DNA from: Chlamydiota bacterium
Lineage (GTDB): Bacteria > Chlamydiota > Chlamydiia > Chlamydiales > Rhabdochlamydiaceae
Length of the DNA: 55,273 nt
Reading direction: 5' to 3'
NCBI GenBank assembly: GCA_013286595.1
Contig: JABDFI010000007.1
Location: 1 to 55,273 of the forward strand
Notes under the pieces: generated by a model
Database searches by the model: none
Told to the model about the DNA's origin: nothing
What the model saw: only the letters and a program-made list of their open reading frames with translations
Program-made: the position numbers and the translations under genes
Shown: in pieces, positions 40,604 through 48,392 of the stretch
How the letters are laid out: each line of letters starts with the position of its first letter
Numbering within the stretch: the stretch's first letter is position 1

Positions 40604-41230
40604 TTATAATTTTGAATCTTTCAGCGGAGAAAAGGTCATACGATGGATGGGAGAAGCTCCATGTATAGCAAGAGCTTCGAGATGTTTCACTGTTCCATAA
40701 CCTTTATGTTGGGAAAACCCGTAGGCAGGCCATAGCAGATCGTAATCGTCCATAATGCGATCTCGAGTCACTTTAGCAATGATAGAAGCCGCTGCAATGG
40801 ATTGACAGCGACAATCTCCTTCGACAAGCGCTTCTCCAGGAATGGACGTAGAGGGAAGATGGAGTCCATCGACGAGTATAAAATCTGGAGTGCATTTTAG
40901 ACGAGAAATGGCGATTAACATAGATTGGAACGTGGCTTGAAGAATATTGATCTGATCGATCAGCAGCGCGTCCACAACACCAATGCCGATGTCGACATCG
41001 GCTAGAGAAATAATCTCTTCGAAAAGTGCTAGTCGTTGCGACACGGACAACTGCTTACTGTCATTGACTCCAGACAGGCGATTTCCCTCTGGCAGTACGC
41101 AGGCCGAAGCTACAACTGGCCCTGCTAGGGGCCCACGACCTGCTTCATCAATACCGGCGATATGTTGATAACCTTGTTGACGGATTGATTTTTCAATGCG
41201 CTGTAGACGAAGTCGTGGGCAATTGCTCAT
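40604..41230 (-). CDS. rnhB: Ribonuclease HII
   Basis: A 208-residue type-2 RNase H that nicks RNA in DNA-RNA hybrids. The family signature HIAGIDEAGRGPLAGPVVASA carries the first two acidic catalytic residues; the third is in FILVDGLHLP, the fourth in the CQSIAAASIIAKVTRDRIM region. The C-terminus has HKGYGTVKHLEALAIHGASPIHRMTF, as in bacterial enzymes. Neighbours rplS and trmD fit chlamydial order. Confidence 0.96.
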   Translation of the reverse strand: MSNCPRLRLQRIEKSIRQQGYQHIAGIDEAGRGPLAGPVVASACVLPEGNRLSGVNDSKQLSVSQRLALFEEIISLADVDIGIGVVDALLIDQINILQATFQSMLIAISRLKCTPDFILVDGLHLPSTSIPGEALVEGDCRCQSIAAASIIAKVTRDRIMDDYDLLWPAYGFSQHKGYGTVKHLEALAIHGASPIHRMTFSPLKDSKL

Positions 41231-41241
41231 ATTCGACAGAT

Positions 41242-41646
41242 TTAAGCAGTAGGTGTTTCACGGTTGGATTCGGAATTCTTCATTTCGCCTGTTTTGACGA
41301 TCATCTCTTTAACTTTTGAACCTTTACCTGATGTTCCACGGAGATAATAGAGTTTTCCTTTGCGCACTTTGCCCGAACGAACAACTTGAATCTTAGTGAG
41401 TTTAGGACTATGGAGCATAAAGACCCTTTCCATTCCAGCGCCATAAGAATGGCGATATAGAGCGACAGTTTCAGAGAGCCCTCCGCCACGGCGTGCGATC
41501 ACTGTGCCGGTAAACAGCTGGATGCGCTCTTTGTCACCTTCTGCAATTTTCTGGTGGATGCTGATGGTATCACCAATCCCGAACTCAGGAATGTCCTTTT
41601 TTAATTGCTCCGCTTCCAGTTCTTGAATTTCACGACACTGTTTCAT
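41242..41646 (-). CDS. rplS: 50S ribosomal protein L19
   Basis: 134 residues from ATG 41646, just after AGGAAAAG on the minus strand; an upstream in-frame start at 41733 lies inside trmD and is rejected. The core is GIGDTISIHQKIAEGDKERIQLF, RRGGGLSETVALYRHSYGAGMERVF and VVRSGKVRKGKLYYLRGTSGK. The tail after residue ~118 (KEMIVKTGEMKNSESNRETPTA) is longer than in many bacteria. It lies near the 30S-50S bridge. Co-transcribed with trmD and rpsP. Confidence 0.97.
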   Translation of the reverse strand: MKQCREIQELEAEQLKKDIPEFGIGDTISIHQKIAEGDKERIQLFTGTVIARRGGGLSETVALYRHSYGAGMERVFMLHSPKLTKIQVVRSGKVRKGKLYYLRGTSGKGSKVKEMIVKTGEMKNSESNRETPTA

Positions 41647-41663
41647 AACTTTTCCTATTTTGT

Positions 41664-42341
41664 TTAATGTGTATTCGAGCACAAATCTGGTCGTATGCTC
41701 TGAGTCTTTTCTAATCCTTTTAGCTGACGCCACTTTTCTATATTCTTGTGGTTCCCGCTTAACAGTACTTCTGGCACGCGCTTGCCTTCGAATTCCTCAG
41801 GTCTCGTGTATAAAGGTCCTTCCAATACACCGTGTTGAAACGAGTCGTTCCAAACACCTTCTTCATGCCCAAGAACTCCGGGAAGAAATCTCACGGTGGC
41901 ATCAATCAGGACAATGGCTGCAGAACAGCCATTGGTGAGTACGTAGTCACCGATGCTGATTTCTTCATCGATTTCACTTTCGATCACTCTTTCATCAAGC
42001 CCTTCATAATGCCCACAGACAACGATCAAATGTTGTTTCTGAGCCAATTCTTCACACCGCGCTGAAGTGAGTCGCTTGCCCTGAGGAGACAGATAAATCG
42101 AGTGAGACTCTGGTCTCTTTCTGCTCCTAATGGCCTGACTTACAGGGCCTGGCATGAGAACCATTCCAGGTCCTCCGCCATAAGGTCTGTCATCCACTTT
42201 ACGGTGCTTTCCTTCAGCAAAGTCGCGTATATCAACTTGTTTGATATTGATAATCCCCTTCTCTATCGCCCTTTTGATGATACTTACATGAAAGGGACCC
42301 TCAAAATAGGAGGGAAATAAAGAGAGAATATCAATATCCAT
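41664..42341 (-). CDS. trmD: tRNA (guanine-N1)-methyltransferase TrmD
   Basis: A 225-residue SPOUT enzyme that methylates G37 of tRNA. N-terminal MDIDILSLFPSYFEGPFHVS, then RKVDDRPYGGGPGMVLMPGP, knot region VVCGHYEGLDERVIESEIDEEISIGDYVLTNG and GHEEGVWNDSFQHGVLEGP then RVPEVLLSGNHKNIEKW. All SPOUT-knot and substrate residues are conserved. It is 3 bp from rpsP, in the standard rpsP-trmD-rplS order. Confidence 0.97.
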   Translation of the reverse strand: MDIDILSLFPSYFEGPFHVSIIKRAIEKGIINIKQVDIRDFAEGKHRKVDDRPYGGGPGMVLMPGPVSQAIRSRKRPESHSIYLSPQGKRLTSARCEELAQKQHLIVVCGHYEGLDERVIESEIDEEISIGDYVLTNGCSAAIVLIDATVRFLPGVLGHEEGVWNDSFQHGVLEGPLYTRPEEFEGKRVPEVLLSGNHKNIEKWRQLKGLEKTQSIRPDLCSNTH

Positions 42342-42343
42342 GC

Positions 42344-42685
42344 TTACTTAGCTTTAGCTGTTTTATCTTTCTTCTTAACAGCTCTCTTCTTCTCAATTTT
42401 CTTGAGCAATTTAGTCTGCGCTTTAGCATGAAGATCTTTCATGATGTGGGGAGCTGCACGAGCAATGAGCGATTGTGCGCAAGGTGACAACTCAGCGCCT
42501 TGTCCTAACCAATAATTGATTCTCTCTCCATCCACCATGCAATCTTCTTTTGTGCTGTAAGGATTGTACCAGCCGACCATTTCAATGTACTTACCATCAC
42601 GTGGAGTGCGGATATCAGTTACGACCATACGATAGGTCTGTCGATTCTTACGCCCTTGTTGTCTCAAGCGAATTTTTAATGCCAT
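42344..42685 (-). CDS. rpsP: 30S ribosomal protein S16
   Basis: A 113-residue protein with the S16 start MALKIRLRQQGRKNRQTYRM and DGKYIEMVGWYNPYS. The C-terminal Lys-rich extension (LLKKIEKKRAVKKKDKTAKAK) is typical of chlamydial and some other forms. It is 20 bp downstream of ffh and just ahead of trmD. Confidence 0.97.
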   Translation of the reverse strand: MALKIRLRQQGRKNRQTYRMVVTDIRTPRDGKYIEMVGWYNPYSTKEDCMVDGERINYWLGQGAELSPCAQSLIARAAPHIMKDLHAKAQTKLLKKIEKKRAVKKKDKTAKAK

Positions 42686-42705
42686 AATTCTCTGCTCCTA
42701 GCTGT

Positions 42706-44058
42706 TTAAAAACCCCATGGCATCTTACCTGGAAAAGGGAGTTTTCCCCCTTTCTTAGAAAGTTGCTGCTTTAACTGGGGCATTTCTTTGCAAAATTGTT
42801 TTAGTCTTTTGAATCCTTTGACCATCCGGTTGACGTCGTCGATTTTCACTCCACTTCCGTCTGCAATGCGGCGTCTTCGGCTGGGAATTAACTCAACTTT
42901 TTCTTTCCGTTCATCTGATGTCATGGAGCTGATCATCGCTTCCATGCGCGAGAACTCTTTCTCATCGATATCCATCCCTTCAAGAGCAGACATTCCCGGT
43001 ATCATTTTTAAGAGCCCTTTCAAAGAGCCCATTTTTTTTACCATCGACATCTGCTTGAGGTAATCTTCATAGGTAAAGGCGGCTTTGAGGATTTTCTTTT
43101 CTAAATCTTCGCTCTCTTTTTGATCGAATGTTTCTTGCGCTTTGCGCACAAGATTGATCACATCCCCCATTCCTAAAATGCGATCAGCCATCGAATGGGG
43201 ATTAAAGGGTTGTAGATCATCGATCTTTTCTCCAATCCCTTCAAATTTGAGCGGTTTATTGGTCACTTCGCGAATAGAAATGGCAGCTCCCGCTCGGGCG
43301 CTTCCATCTAGCATCGTCAGAATCGATCCAGTAATGTTCATGCGCGCATCGAATTCAACTGCAGTTTTCACTGCATCTTGACCTGTTGCTGCACTAGCTA
43401 CAAATAGAATTTCATGGGGATTGAGGACTTGCTTAACTTGCTCTAGCTCTTGCATGAGCTGTTCATCAATGTGAAGTCGGCCAGCAGTATCGACAAGAAG
43501 CACATCAAAACCTTCATTCTTCGCCTTGTTCAACGCTTCTTTAGCCACGCGGACGGGATTTTTCTCCCCTTCGATTGAAAAAACGGGCACTTCGATTTGG
43601 GAAGCTAACTTCTTTAATTGATCAACCGCTGCGGGACGCTGTAAATCACATGCGACTAAGAGCGTGCGTTGCTGACTATATTTTTTCTTGAGATGAGAGG
43701 CTAACTTCGCACACTGGGTCGTCTTTCCAGAGCCTTGAAGTCCACAGAGTAGGATGACAGTCGGGGATCCTTTAAGTTCGAGAACAGCTTCCTGCGAACC
43801 CATGAGCGCGACGAGCTCTTCATGTACAACATGAATAAACTGTTGACCGGGCGCGACAGATTTGAGGACAGAGGCACCTAGAGCTTTCTCTTTGACCCGT
43901 TTGACAAAATTGCTAGCAACGGCATAGTTGACATCTGCATCTAAGAGTGCAAGACGTACCTGCCTTACTGCATCGGCGATGTTATCTTCTGTCAGGGATT
44001 TTTTCCCCGTTAATGAAGAGAACATCTCTTGAAATTTTTCCGTTAAAGCGCCAAACAT
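42706..44058 (-). CDS. ffh: Signal recognition particle GTPase Ffh
   Basis: A 450-residue SRP54-type protein that targets nascent membrane proteins with the 4.5S RNA. The N-domain is followed by the GTPase: GLQGSGKTTQCAKLASHL (G1), LLVACDLQRPAAVDQL, VLLVDTAGRLHID (G3), GSILTMLDGSARAGAA and FIGIGEKI-like KFEGIGEKIDDLQPF. The C-terminal M domain has SMADRILGMGDV and a Met-rich part (QMSMVKKMGSLKGLLKMIPGM), with the RNA-binding RRRRIADGSGV. In the TKxD motif region it reads TMLDG, close to bacterial sequences (TKLDG). Confidence 0.96.
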   Translation of the reverse strand: MFGALTEKFQEMFSSLTGKKSLTEDNIADAVRQVRLALLDADVNYAVASNFVKRVKEKALGASVLKSVAPGQQFIHVVHEELVALMGSQEAVLELKGSPTVILLCGLQGSGKTTQCAKLASHLKKKYSQQRTLLVACDLQRPAAVDQLKKLASQIEVPVFSIEGEKNPVRVAKEALNKAKNEGFDVLLVDTAGRLHIDEQLMQELEQVKQVLNPHEILFVASAATGQDAVKTAVEFDARMNITGSILTMLDGSARAGAAISIREVTNKPLKFEGIGEKIDDLQPFNPHSMADRILGMGDVINLVRKAQETFDQKESEDLEKKILKAAFTYEDYLKQMSMVKKMGSLKGLLKMIPGMSALEGMDIDEKEFSRMEAMISSMTSDERKEKVELIPSRRRRIADGSGVKIDDVNRMVKGFKRLKQFCKEMPQLKQQLSKKGGKLPFPGKMPWGF

Positions 44059-44141
44059 GTAAAATTTTTAGTTAACCCAAGTTGTATTTGTAAAAGTATA
44101 CATCCGTCCATTCAAAGAGTCCTTTTAGAATAGAGATAAAT

Positions 44142-44990
44142 TCATTCAAATTCAAGGAAAAAGAAACGGTCATGGCCGGCCCAATCTTTCTCAACCACCT
44201 GATTGCGCCAGCAAGAAGCCGAAAACAAGCGTTGCATCGCCTCTCCTTGACCAGTTCCTATCTCAAAAAAGACAGATGCTCCTGGCTCTAAATAATGCGG
44301 TAGATCCCGACTCATCCTTTCATAAAAGAGCAACCCATCGAATCCCCCTATCAAGGCGATTTTAGGTTCAAAACCGCGCACAGATTGATCTAGCTGATCA
44401 TACTCTTTAATTGAAACATAAGGAGGATTGCATAAGACAATATCCGCTCGCTTTCCCTCAAAAGGAGCGAGCAAATCCCCCTGCAAACTAGAAACTTGAA
44501 CACGATTGAGCGCCGCATTGGCACGCGCTAGATCTAATGCGGAAGCTGAAACATCAGCTAGCGTCACTTCCAATTCAGGCAATGCCTTCTTTAAAGCAAT
44601 GCCTAAACAACCAGATCCCGTACACACATCCCAAGCGGATTTTCCACTCAGTGTTTGCTTTTTTAAGTGGGCGCATACTTTATCGATTAGAATCTCAGTT
44701 TCAGGTCTAGGAATCAAGACGTCTTGTGAAAGGCGCAGAGAGCAGTGATAAAAATTGACCTTTCCCAATAGGTACTCTAAAGGCTCCCCTTTCATCTTCC
44801 GCTTAACCAACTCACGGTAAGCGTTAATTTCGCTTTCTAGAAGAGGTTTATCATGCTGCATGTAGAGTTCCATGCGCGATAGATTCAAAACGTGAGCTAG
44901 CAGATCCTCGGCGGTGCGGCGAGATCGCTCTATCTTTTTTTCTTTAAAATACTCATATGTGAGTTGAAGGATTGACCCTAAAGTTTTCAT
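44142..44990 (-). CDS. prmC: Release factor glutamine methyltransferase PrmC (HemK)
   Basis: A 282-residue methyltransferase that methylates the Gln of the GGQ motif of release factors. SAM-binding motif I is [18 protein letters not shown], the catalytic NPPY is in [16 protein letters not shown], and the N-terminal helical domain precedes [14 protein letters not shown]. The C-terminal segment [20 protein letters not shown] is usual. It overlaps prfA (its substrate) by 4 nt, so coupled translation is expected. Confidence 0.96.
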   Translation of the reverse strand: MKTLGSILQLTYEYFKEKKIERSRRTAEDLLAHVLNLSRMELYMQHDKPLLESEINAYRELVKRKMKGEPLEYLLGKVNFYHCSLRLSQDVLIPRPETEILIDKVCAHLKKQTLSGKSAWDVCTGSGCLGIALKKALPELEVTLADVSASALDLARANAALNRVQVSSLQGDLLAPFEGKRADIVLCNPPYVSIKEYDQLDQSVRGFEPKIALIGGFDGLLFYERMSRDLPHYLEPGASVFFEIGTGQGEAMQRLFSASCWRNQVVEKDWAGHDRFFFLEFE

Positions 44991-46069
44991 AGACCTGTAT
45001 CACCCAATGCAGCCATTTTCTGTTGATGGAAATAAGCAACTAAGGCTTCGGTGATATCATCTAAATCCCCATCCATGACTAAATTGAGCTTATGAAGCGT
45101 TAAATCGATGCGATGATCCGTCACGCGGTTTTGAGAAAAATTATAGGTGCGGATTCTCTCCGAACGATCCCCACTTCCTACTTGAGTGGATCTCAATTTT
45201 GAGATCTCAGCATCCGCTTTACGACGCTTCTCTTCAACAATTTTAGCAGAGAGTAAACGCATCGCCTTGTCTTTATTCTTGTGTTGACTGCGCTCTTCTT
45301 GGCATGAAACGACAGTACCAGTGGGGATGTGCGTGATTCTGACTGCTGAGTCTGTAACGTTGACGTGTTGACCACCTGCTCCTGAAGCGCGGTACGTATC
45401 GATCTTTAAATCTCTTTCATCGAGCTCAATCTGCTCATCTTCATCAGGCTCCAAGAGTACTGCCACGGTGATGGCCGACGTATGCACTCTGCCTTGAGTC
45501 TCGGTCTTAGGCACTCTTTGAACGCGATGCGTGCCCGCTTCATACTGCAAAAGCCGGTACGCGTTATGACCCGATAAGTTCATGATGTATTCTTTAAAAC
45601 CGCCTAACTCTGAAGGAGCACACGCAAACAGTTCACAGCTCCATCCTTTCTTGTCGGCGTATTGCTTATACATGCGCACACAATCACCGACAAACAGCGC
45701 GGCTTCATCCCCACCAGTACCAGCTCTTAATTCCATGATGAAATTGCGACTATCGCGAGGATCGGGGGGGATAAGAAGATTTTCTAACTGATGACGCTGC
45801 GTGTTTAAAGAGGTTTCAAGAGATGCAGTCTCATCGCGAATGAACTGCTGAAATTCTGGATCTTTTTCACTCTTGAGCAAGACCCCATTTTCTTCAATCT
45901 GCTTCTTTAGCTGCTCACAGAGCGTCCATTTCTCTTTGATTTCAGTTAAATGAGCATGTTCTTGGGTAAGTTCACGGTAGGCTTTTTGATCTGAAAAAAC
46001 ATCAGAAGAACCTAATAATTCTTCTACCTTCTCAAATCGCTTGAGAAGCTTGCGAATTTGTTCTTCCAT
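44987..46069 (-). CDS. prfA: Peptide chain release factor 1
   Basis: A 360-residue factor that ends translation at UAA/UAG. Seen: [22 protein letters not shown], the GGQ motif [16 protein letters not shown], and the tripeptide region [18 protein letters not shown] (PxT, as in RF1). The coiled-coil N-terminal domain spans residues 1-100. The length is normal. It overlaps prmC, which methylates its Gln, and its upstream neighbour is rpmE on the same strand. Confidence 0.96.
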   Translation of the reverse strand: MEEQIRKLLKRFEKVEELLGSSDVFSDQKAYRELTQEHAHLTEIKEKWTLCEQLKKQIEENGVLLKSEKDPEFQQFIRDETASLETSLNTQRHQLENLLIPPDPRDSRNFIMELRAGTGGDEAALFVGDCVRMYKQYADKKGWSCELFACAPSELGGFKEYIMNLSGHNAYRLLQYEAGTHRVQRVPKTETQGRVHTSAITVAVLLEPDEDEQIELDERDLKIDTYRASGAGGQHVNVTDSAVRITHIPTGTVVSCQEERSQHKNKDKAMRLLSAKIVEEKRRKADAEISKLRSTQVGSGDRSERIRTYNFSQNRVTDHRIDLTLHKLNLVMDGDLDDITEALVAYFHQQKMAALGDTGL

Positions 46070-46147
46070 TTACACCTCGCGCCCGTTTAACCTTCCACGC
46101 GACATCCAACATTGTCAATATGAAAAGTAAGGCGCGCGGGTAGTTTC

Positions 46148-46483
46148 TTATGTTGTTTTTTTCTTACTTTTTTTCTCAGCGGCTTTCTTTTTAGCTTGCT
46201 CTTTTTCTTCTTTCTTTTCATCTTCAGCAGCTTTCTTTTCAGCAACCTTTGCATAGCGTTTGACAAACTTATCAATACGTCCTTCTGAGTCAACTAACGC
46301 TTTGCTACCTGTGAAGAAAGGATGGGAAGCAGAAGAAACAGGTACGCGATATACTGGATATTCTTTTCCTTCAAATGTTTCAGTCTCTTTAGGCTGTAAC
46401 GTGCTGCCACAAACAAATTTGTATCCAGTCGCTGAATCAACAAATAAGATATCCTGATACGGAGGGTGACCTTCTTTTTTCAT
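46148..46483 (-). CDS. rpmE: 50S ribosomal protein L31 (type B)
   Basis: A 111-residue protein starting [20 protein letters not shown], the type-B L31 core ([40 protein letters not shown]), which lacks the CxxC zinc ligands of the other type. The last ~35 residues are an extended Lys/Glu/Ala-rich tail ([20 protein letters not shown]...), longer than in most bacteria and typical of chlamydial L31. No zinc site, so zinc independent. Confidence 0.93.
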   Translation of the reverse strand: MKKEGHPPYQDILFVDSATGYKFVCGSTLQPKETETFEGKEYPVYRVPVSSASHPFFTGSKALVDSEGRIDKFVKRYAKVAEKKAAEDEKKEEKEQAKKKAAEKKSKKKTT

Positions 46484-46583
46484 CTTTGTACTCCTTTTAA
46501 TTTTCGCTATGGAACTTATTCTAAATCACGATGAGCCATACAGTAAAGCTTGTCTTTGGATAAAAAACAAGCACTTTAACAAA

Positions 46584-46631
46584 TAGACCTCTTTCGAAAA
46601 TAAGGGTCTGTCGATTTTCGAAAGAGGTCTA
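46584..46631. repeat. 48-bp hairpin element with 17-bp perfect arms
   Basis: Arms TAGACCTCTTTCGAAAA and its complement at 46584-46600 and 46615-46631, with a 14-nt loop. It sits between rpmE and the tadA-side small gene and has no T-run, so it looks like a short palindromic element (possibly the tip of a larger mobile element) rather than an ordinary terminator. Confidence 0.7.
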
Positions 46632-46664
46632 ACGAGGCGCTTACCTTCCAGCAAAGAGTTAAAG

Positions 46665-46895
46665 TTATTTTGAGCCCTCTTGTTCGTTTTGAAGACTTAA
46701 ATACGCCATGTGAGCTGTTCTTAACCCCTCAAGAATCCCTTCTTCATAACGAAAATACGGATGGAGTTCGAGCTCTGCGAAATCGTTGGGCTGCAGCAAA
46801 TCATCGGTCGTCAATCGGGGCACAATTTGCCTTCCGCAGTTCAACAGCTTCTCTTGCTGAGAGTCAATTAATTCTTTAAAGAGCTTGTCTAGCAT
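46665..46895 (-). CDS. Small conserved protein, likely chlamydial CT845-like
   Basis: A 76-residue protein from ATG 46895 (MLDKLFKELIDSQQEKLLNC); a GTG-type start at 46913 is in frame. It resembles a small conserved chlamydial protein that lies beside tadA. It has no enzyme motif; TTDDLLQPNDFAELELHPYFRYEEGILEGLRTAHMAYLSL is helical. It overlaps the tadA gene by about 20 nt, so the two are translationally coupled. Confidence 0.6.
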   Translation of the reverse strand: MLDKLFKELIDSQQEKLLNCGRQIVPRLTTDDLLQPNDFAELELHPYFRYEEGILEGLRTAHMAYLSLQNEQEGSK

Positions 46896-47355
46896 GCTGT
46901 AGCCTCCTGCCACGAAAAAAGGTTCTCATGAGTACAGACGCCTCTTCAGCAAGAACAAGCTTGCTAACATCGAGTCGATGAATAGGATGCGAGACATCCA
47001 AGATATTGATCCAACTTCCATGGGATCCGCAGCGCAAATCCGGCGCTCCCCAAACTAATCTTTTTACCCTAGAATGGATCATTGCCCCCGCACACATAGG
47101 ACAAGGCTCCAAAGTGCAATAAAGGGTTGCATTCAACAGACGCCAATTTCCCAGGACTTGAGCCCCCCGCCTTATACAGAGCATCTCCGCATGCTGAGTG
47201 GCATCTGCCGTCGATTCCACTAAATTATGAGCGCGCGCAATGATTATTCCTTCACAAACAAGAACAGCGCCGATAGGAACTTCCCCTTTTTCGGCGGCTT
47301 TGCGAGCCTCTAATAGGGCTTCTCGCATAAAAATTTGATCTTCTGCTTCATTCAT
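46876..47355 (-). CDS. tadA: tRNA-specific adenosine deaminase TadA
   Basis: A 159-residue zinc deaminase making inosine at position 34 of tRNA-Arg. The active site is visible: TQHAEMLCIRR (HAE) and TLEPCPMCAGAMIHSRVKRLVWGA (PCxxC). The N-terminus FMREALLEARKAAEKGEVPIGAV is standard. It faces rpsO and pnp divergently, as in other chlamydiae. Confidence 0.95.
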   Translation of the reverse strand: MNEAEDQIFMREALLEARKAAEKGEVPIGAVLVCEGIIIARAHNLVESTADATQHAEMLCIRRGAQVLGNWRLLNATLYCTLEPCPMCAGAMIHSRVKRLVWGAPDLRCGSHGSWINILDVSHPIHRLDVSKLVLAEEASVLMRTFFRGRRLQHARQAL

Positions 47356-47663
47356 GCGATTATAAATTTTAATTAAAGTGTTTTGATCTACTAATTTAGT
47401 TGAGGTAAGCTATGGTGTCAATAGCTGCTCGCAGACCCTCTAAAAAGAGGTTATTTTCATTTCTTGCTACGAGAAATAGAGAGAATAGAGTATAATCCTC
47501 CAGCAACACAAGCACAATCGAGTGTGAGGTTTTCGCTCGACGAATGAGTCAAAGGTAATTTTTGCTGTTGAACTGATTTATGTGTTTAAGCTATAATAAA
47601 ATCAATGTTTTAAACTTAAAGTTTGTCTTTCATTTTAAACTCTCAGTACGGGAGACTGTTTTA
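47356..47663. promoter_or_regulatory. Divergent intergenic region between tadA and rpsO with rpsO promoter
   Basis: About 300 bp without a gene. It holds TTGAAC (47568-47573), an 18-bp spacer and TATAAT (47592-47597), a good sigma-70-like promoter for rpsO-pnp, 67 bp before the ATG. The 5' UTR and a strong GGGAG site precede the start, where S15 autoregulation by mRNA structure is known in other bacteria. No other feature is obvious. Confidence 0.65.
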
Positions 47664-47933
47664 ATGTCATTAGATAAAGGCACCAAAGAAGAAATTACTA
47701 AGAAATTCCAACTCCATGAGAAGGATACGGGATCAGCTGATGTTCAAATTGCTATCCTTACAGAAAGGATTGCCGAGCTCACTGAGCATTTGAAGCTGGC
47801 TCCCAAAGACCACAGCTCGAGGTTAGCCTTGCTAAAACTCGTTGGACAACGACGTAAGCTGCTCGATTACCTGAACTCTACAGACACCAAACGTTACCAA
47901 AGTCTCATCGCACGCCTCAATCTCCGCAAATAA
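47664..47933 (+). CDS. rpsO: 30S ribosomal protein S15
   Basis: 89 residues from ATG 47664 with an upstream GGGAG site; a longer frame from 47580 is rejected. [20 protein letters not shown] and [17 protein letters not shown], then [25 protein letters not shown] are the S15 pattern. It binds 16S rRNA and often its own mRNA. A hairpin terminator follows and pnp begins further downstream, the standard rpsO-pnp order. Confidence 0.97.
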   Translation: MSLDKGTKEEITKKFQLHEKDTGSADVQIAILTERIAELTEHLKLAPKDHSSRLALLKLVGQRRKLLDYLNSTDTKRYQSLIARLNLRK

Positions 47934-47970
47934 GTTTTGCGAAGTAGAGGTCGGCTGATGACCCTTGAAA

Positions 47971-48003
47971 AGCCGTCAAACACACAGTTTGACGGCTTTT
48001 TTT
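47971..48003 (+). terminator. rpsO terminator
   Basis: Stem AGCCGTCAAAC / GTTTGACGGCT, loop ACACA, followed by at least seven T. A clear rho-independent terminator directly after rpsO. Confidence 0.95.
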
Positions 48004-48017
48004 TATTTTCTCTTTTG

Positions 48018-48200
48018 AGAGGCAGTTGCAAAACTCCCCGACCCAGAAAAATCGATGATTTTGAGTCAGTTTGCCAGCCGCTCAAGCGGCCTGGCCCCAT
48101 CCCCGAGCACATACTCCAAGCGAGTAGAGCTCGGGGATGGGGTGGCAAAATGGCTCAAAAGGGCGATTTTGCTGTGGCGGTGAGTTTTGCAACTGCCTCT
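48018..48200. mobile_element. 183-bp fold-back MITE-like element between rpsO and pnp
   Basis: Its 19-bp tips (AGAGGCAGTTGCAAAACTC and its complement) lie at 48018-48036 and 48182-48200. Further inner arms pair: TTTTGAGTCAGTTTGCCA with TGGCAAAATGGCTCAAAA, and CCCCATCCCCGAGC with GCTCGGGGATGGGG, so nearly the whole element can form one hairpin. It shares its tip with the fold-back at 13867-13975. It lies between the rpsO terminator and the pnp leader and contains no gene. Confidence 0.85.
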
Positions 48201-48392
48201 TTTAGTTGTCGCATATCTCATCAACTGATATAGTTCCGCAACACTAACATCTTTTTTTAAGATGTTGAAATGAATGCAGTCGGAAGAGATGAAATGCCCT
48301 TTAGGCAAGAAAAGATTTAACTTGTCTTGTCCAATGGTCAATTCATCCCCGATTGTTTAACTAAATGCAACCGACTCAAGGAGTTGATCCCT

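Noticed and set aside
47580-47663. Longer N-terminus for S15
   Set aside because: It overlaps the promoter -10 and lacks conservation; the start with the GGGAG site at 47664 gives the normal 89 residues.
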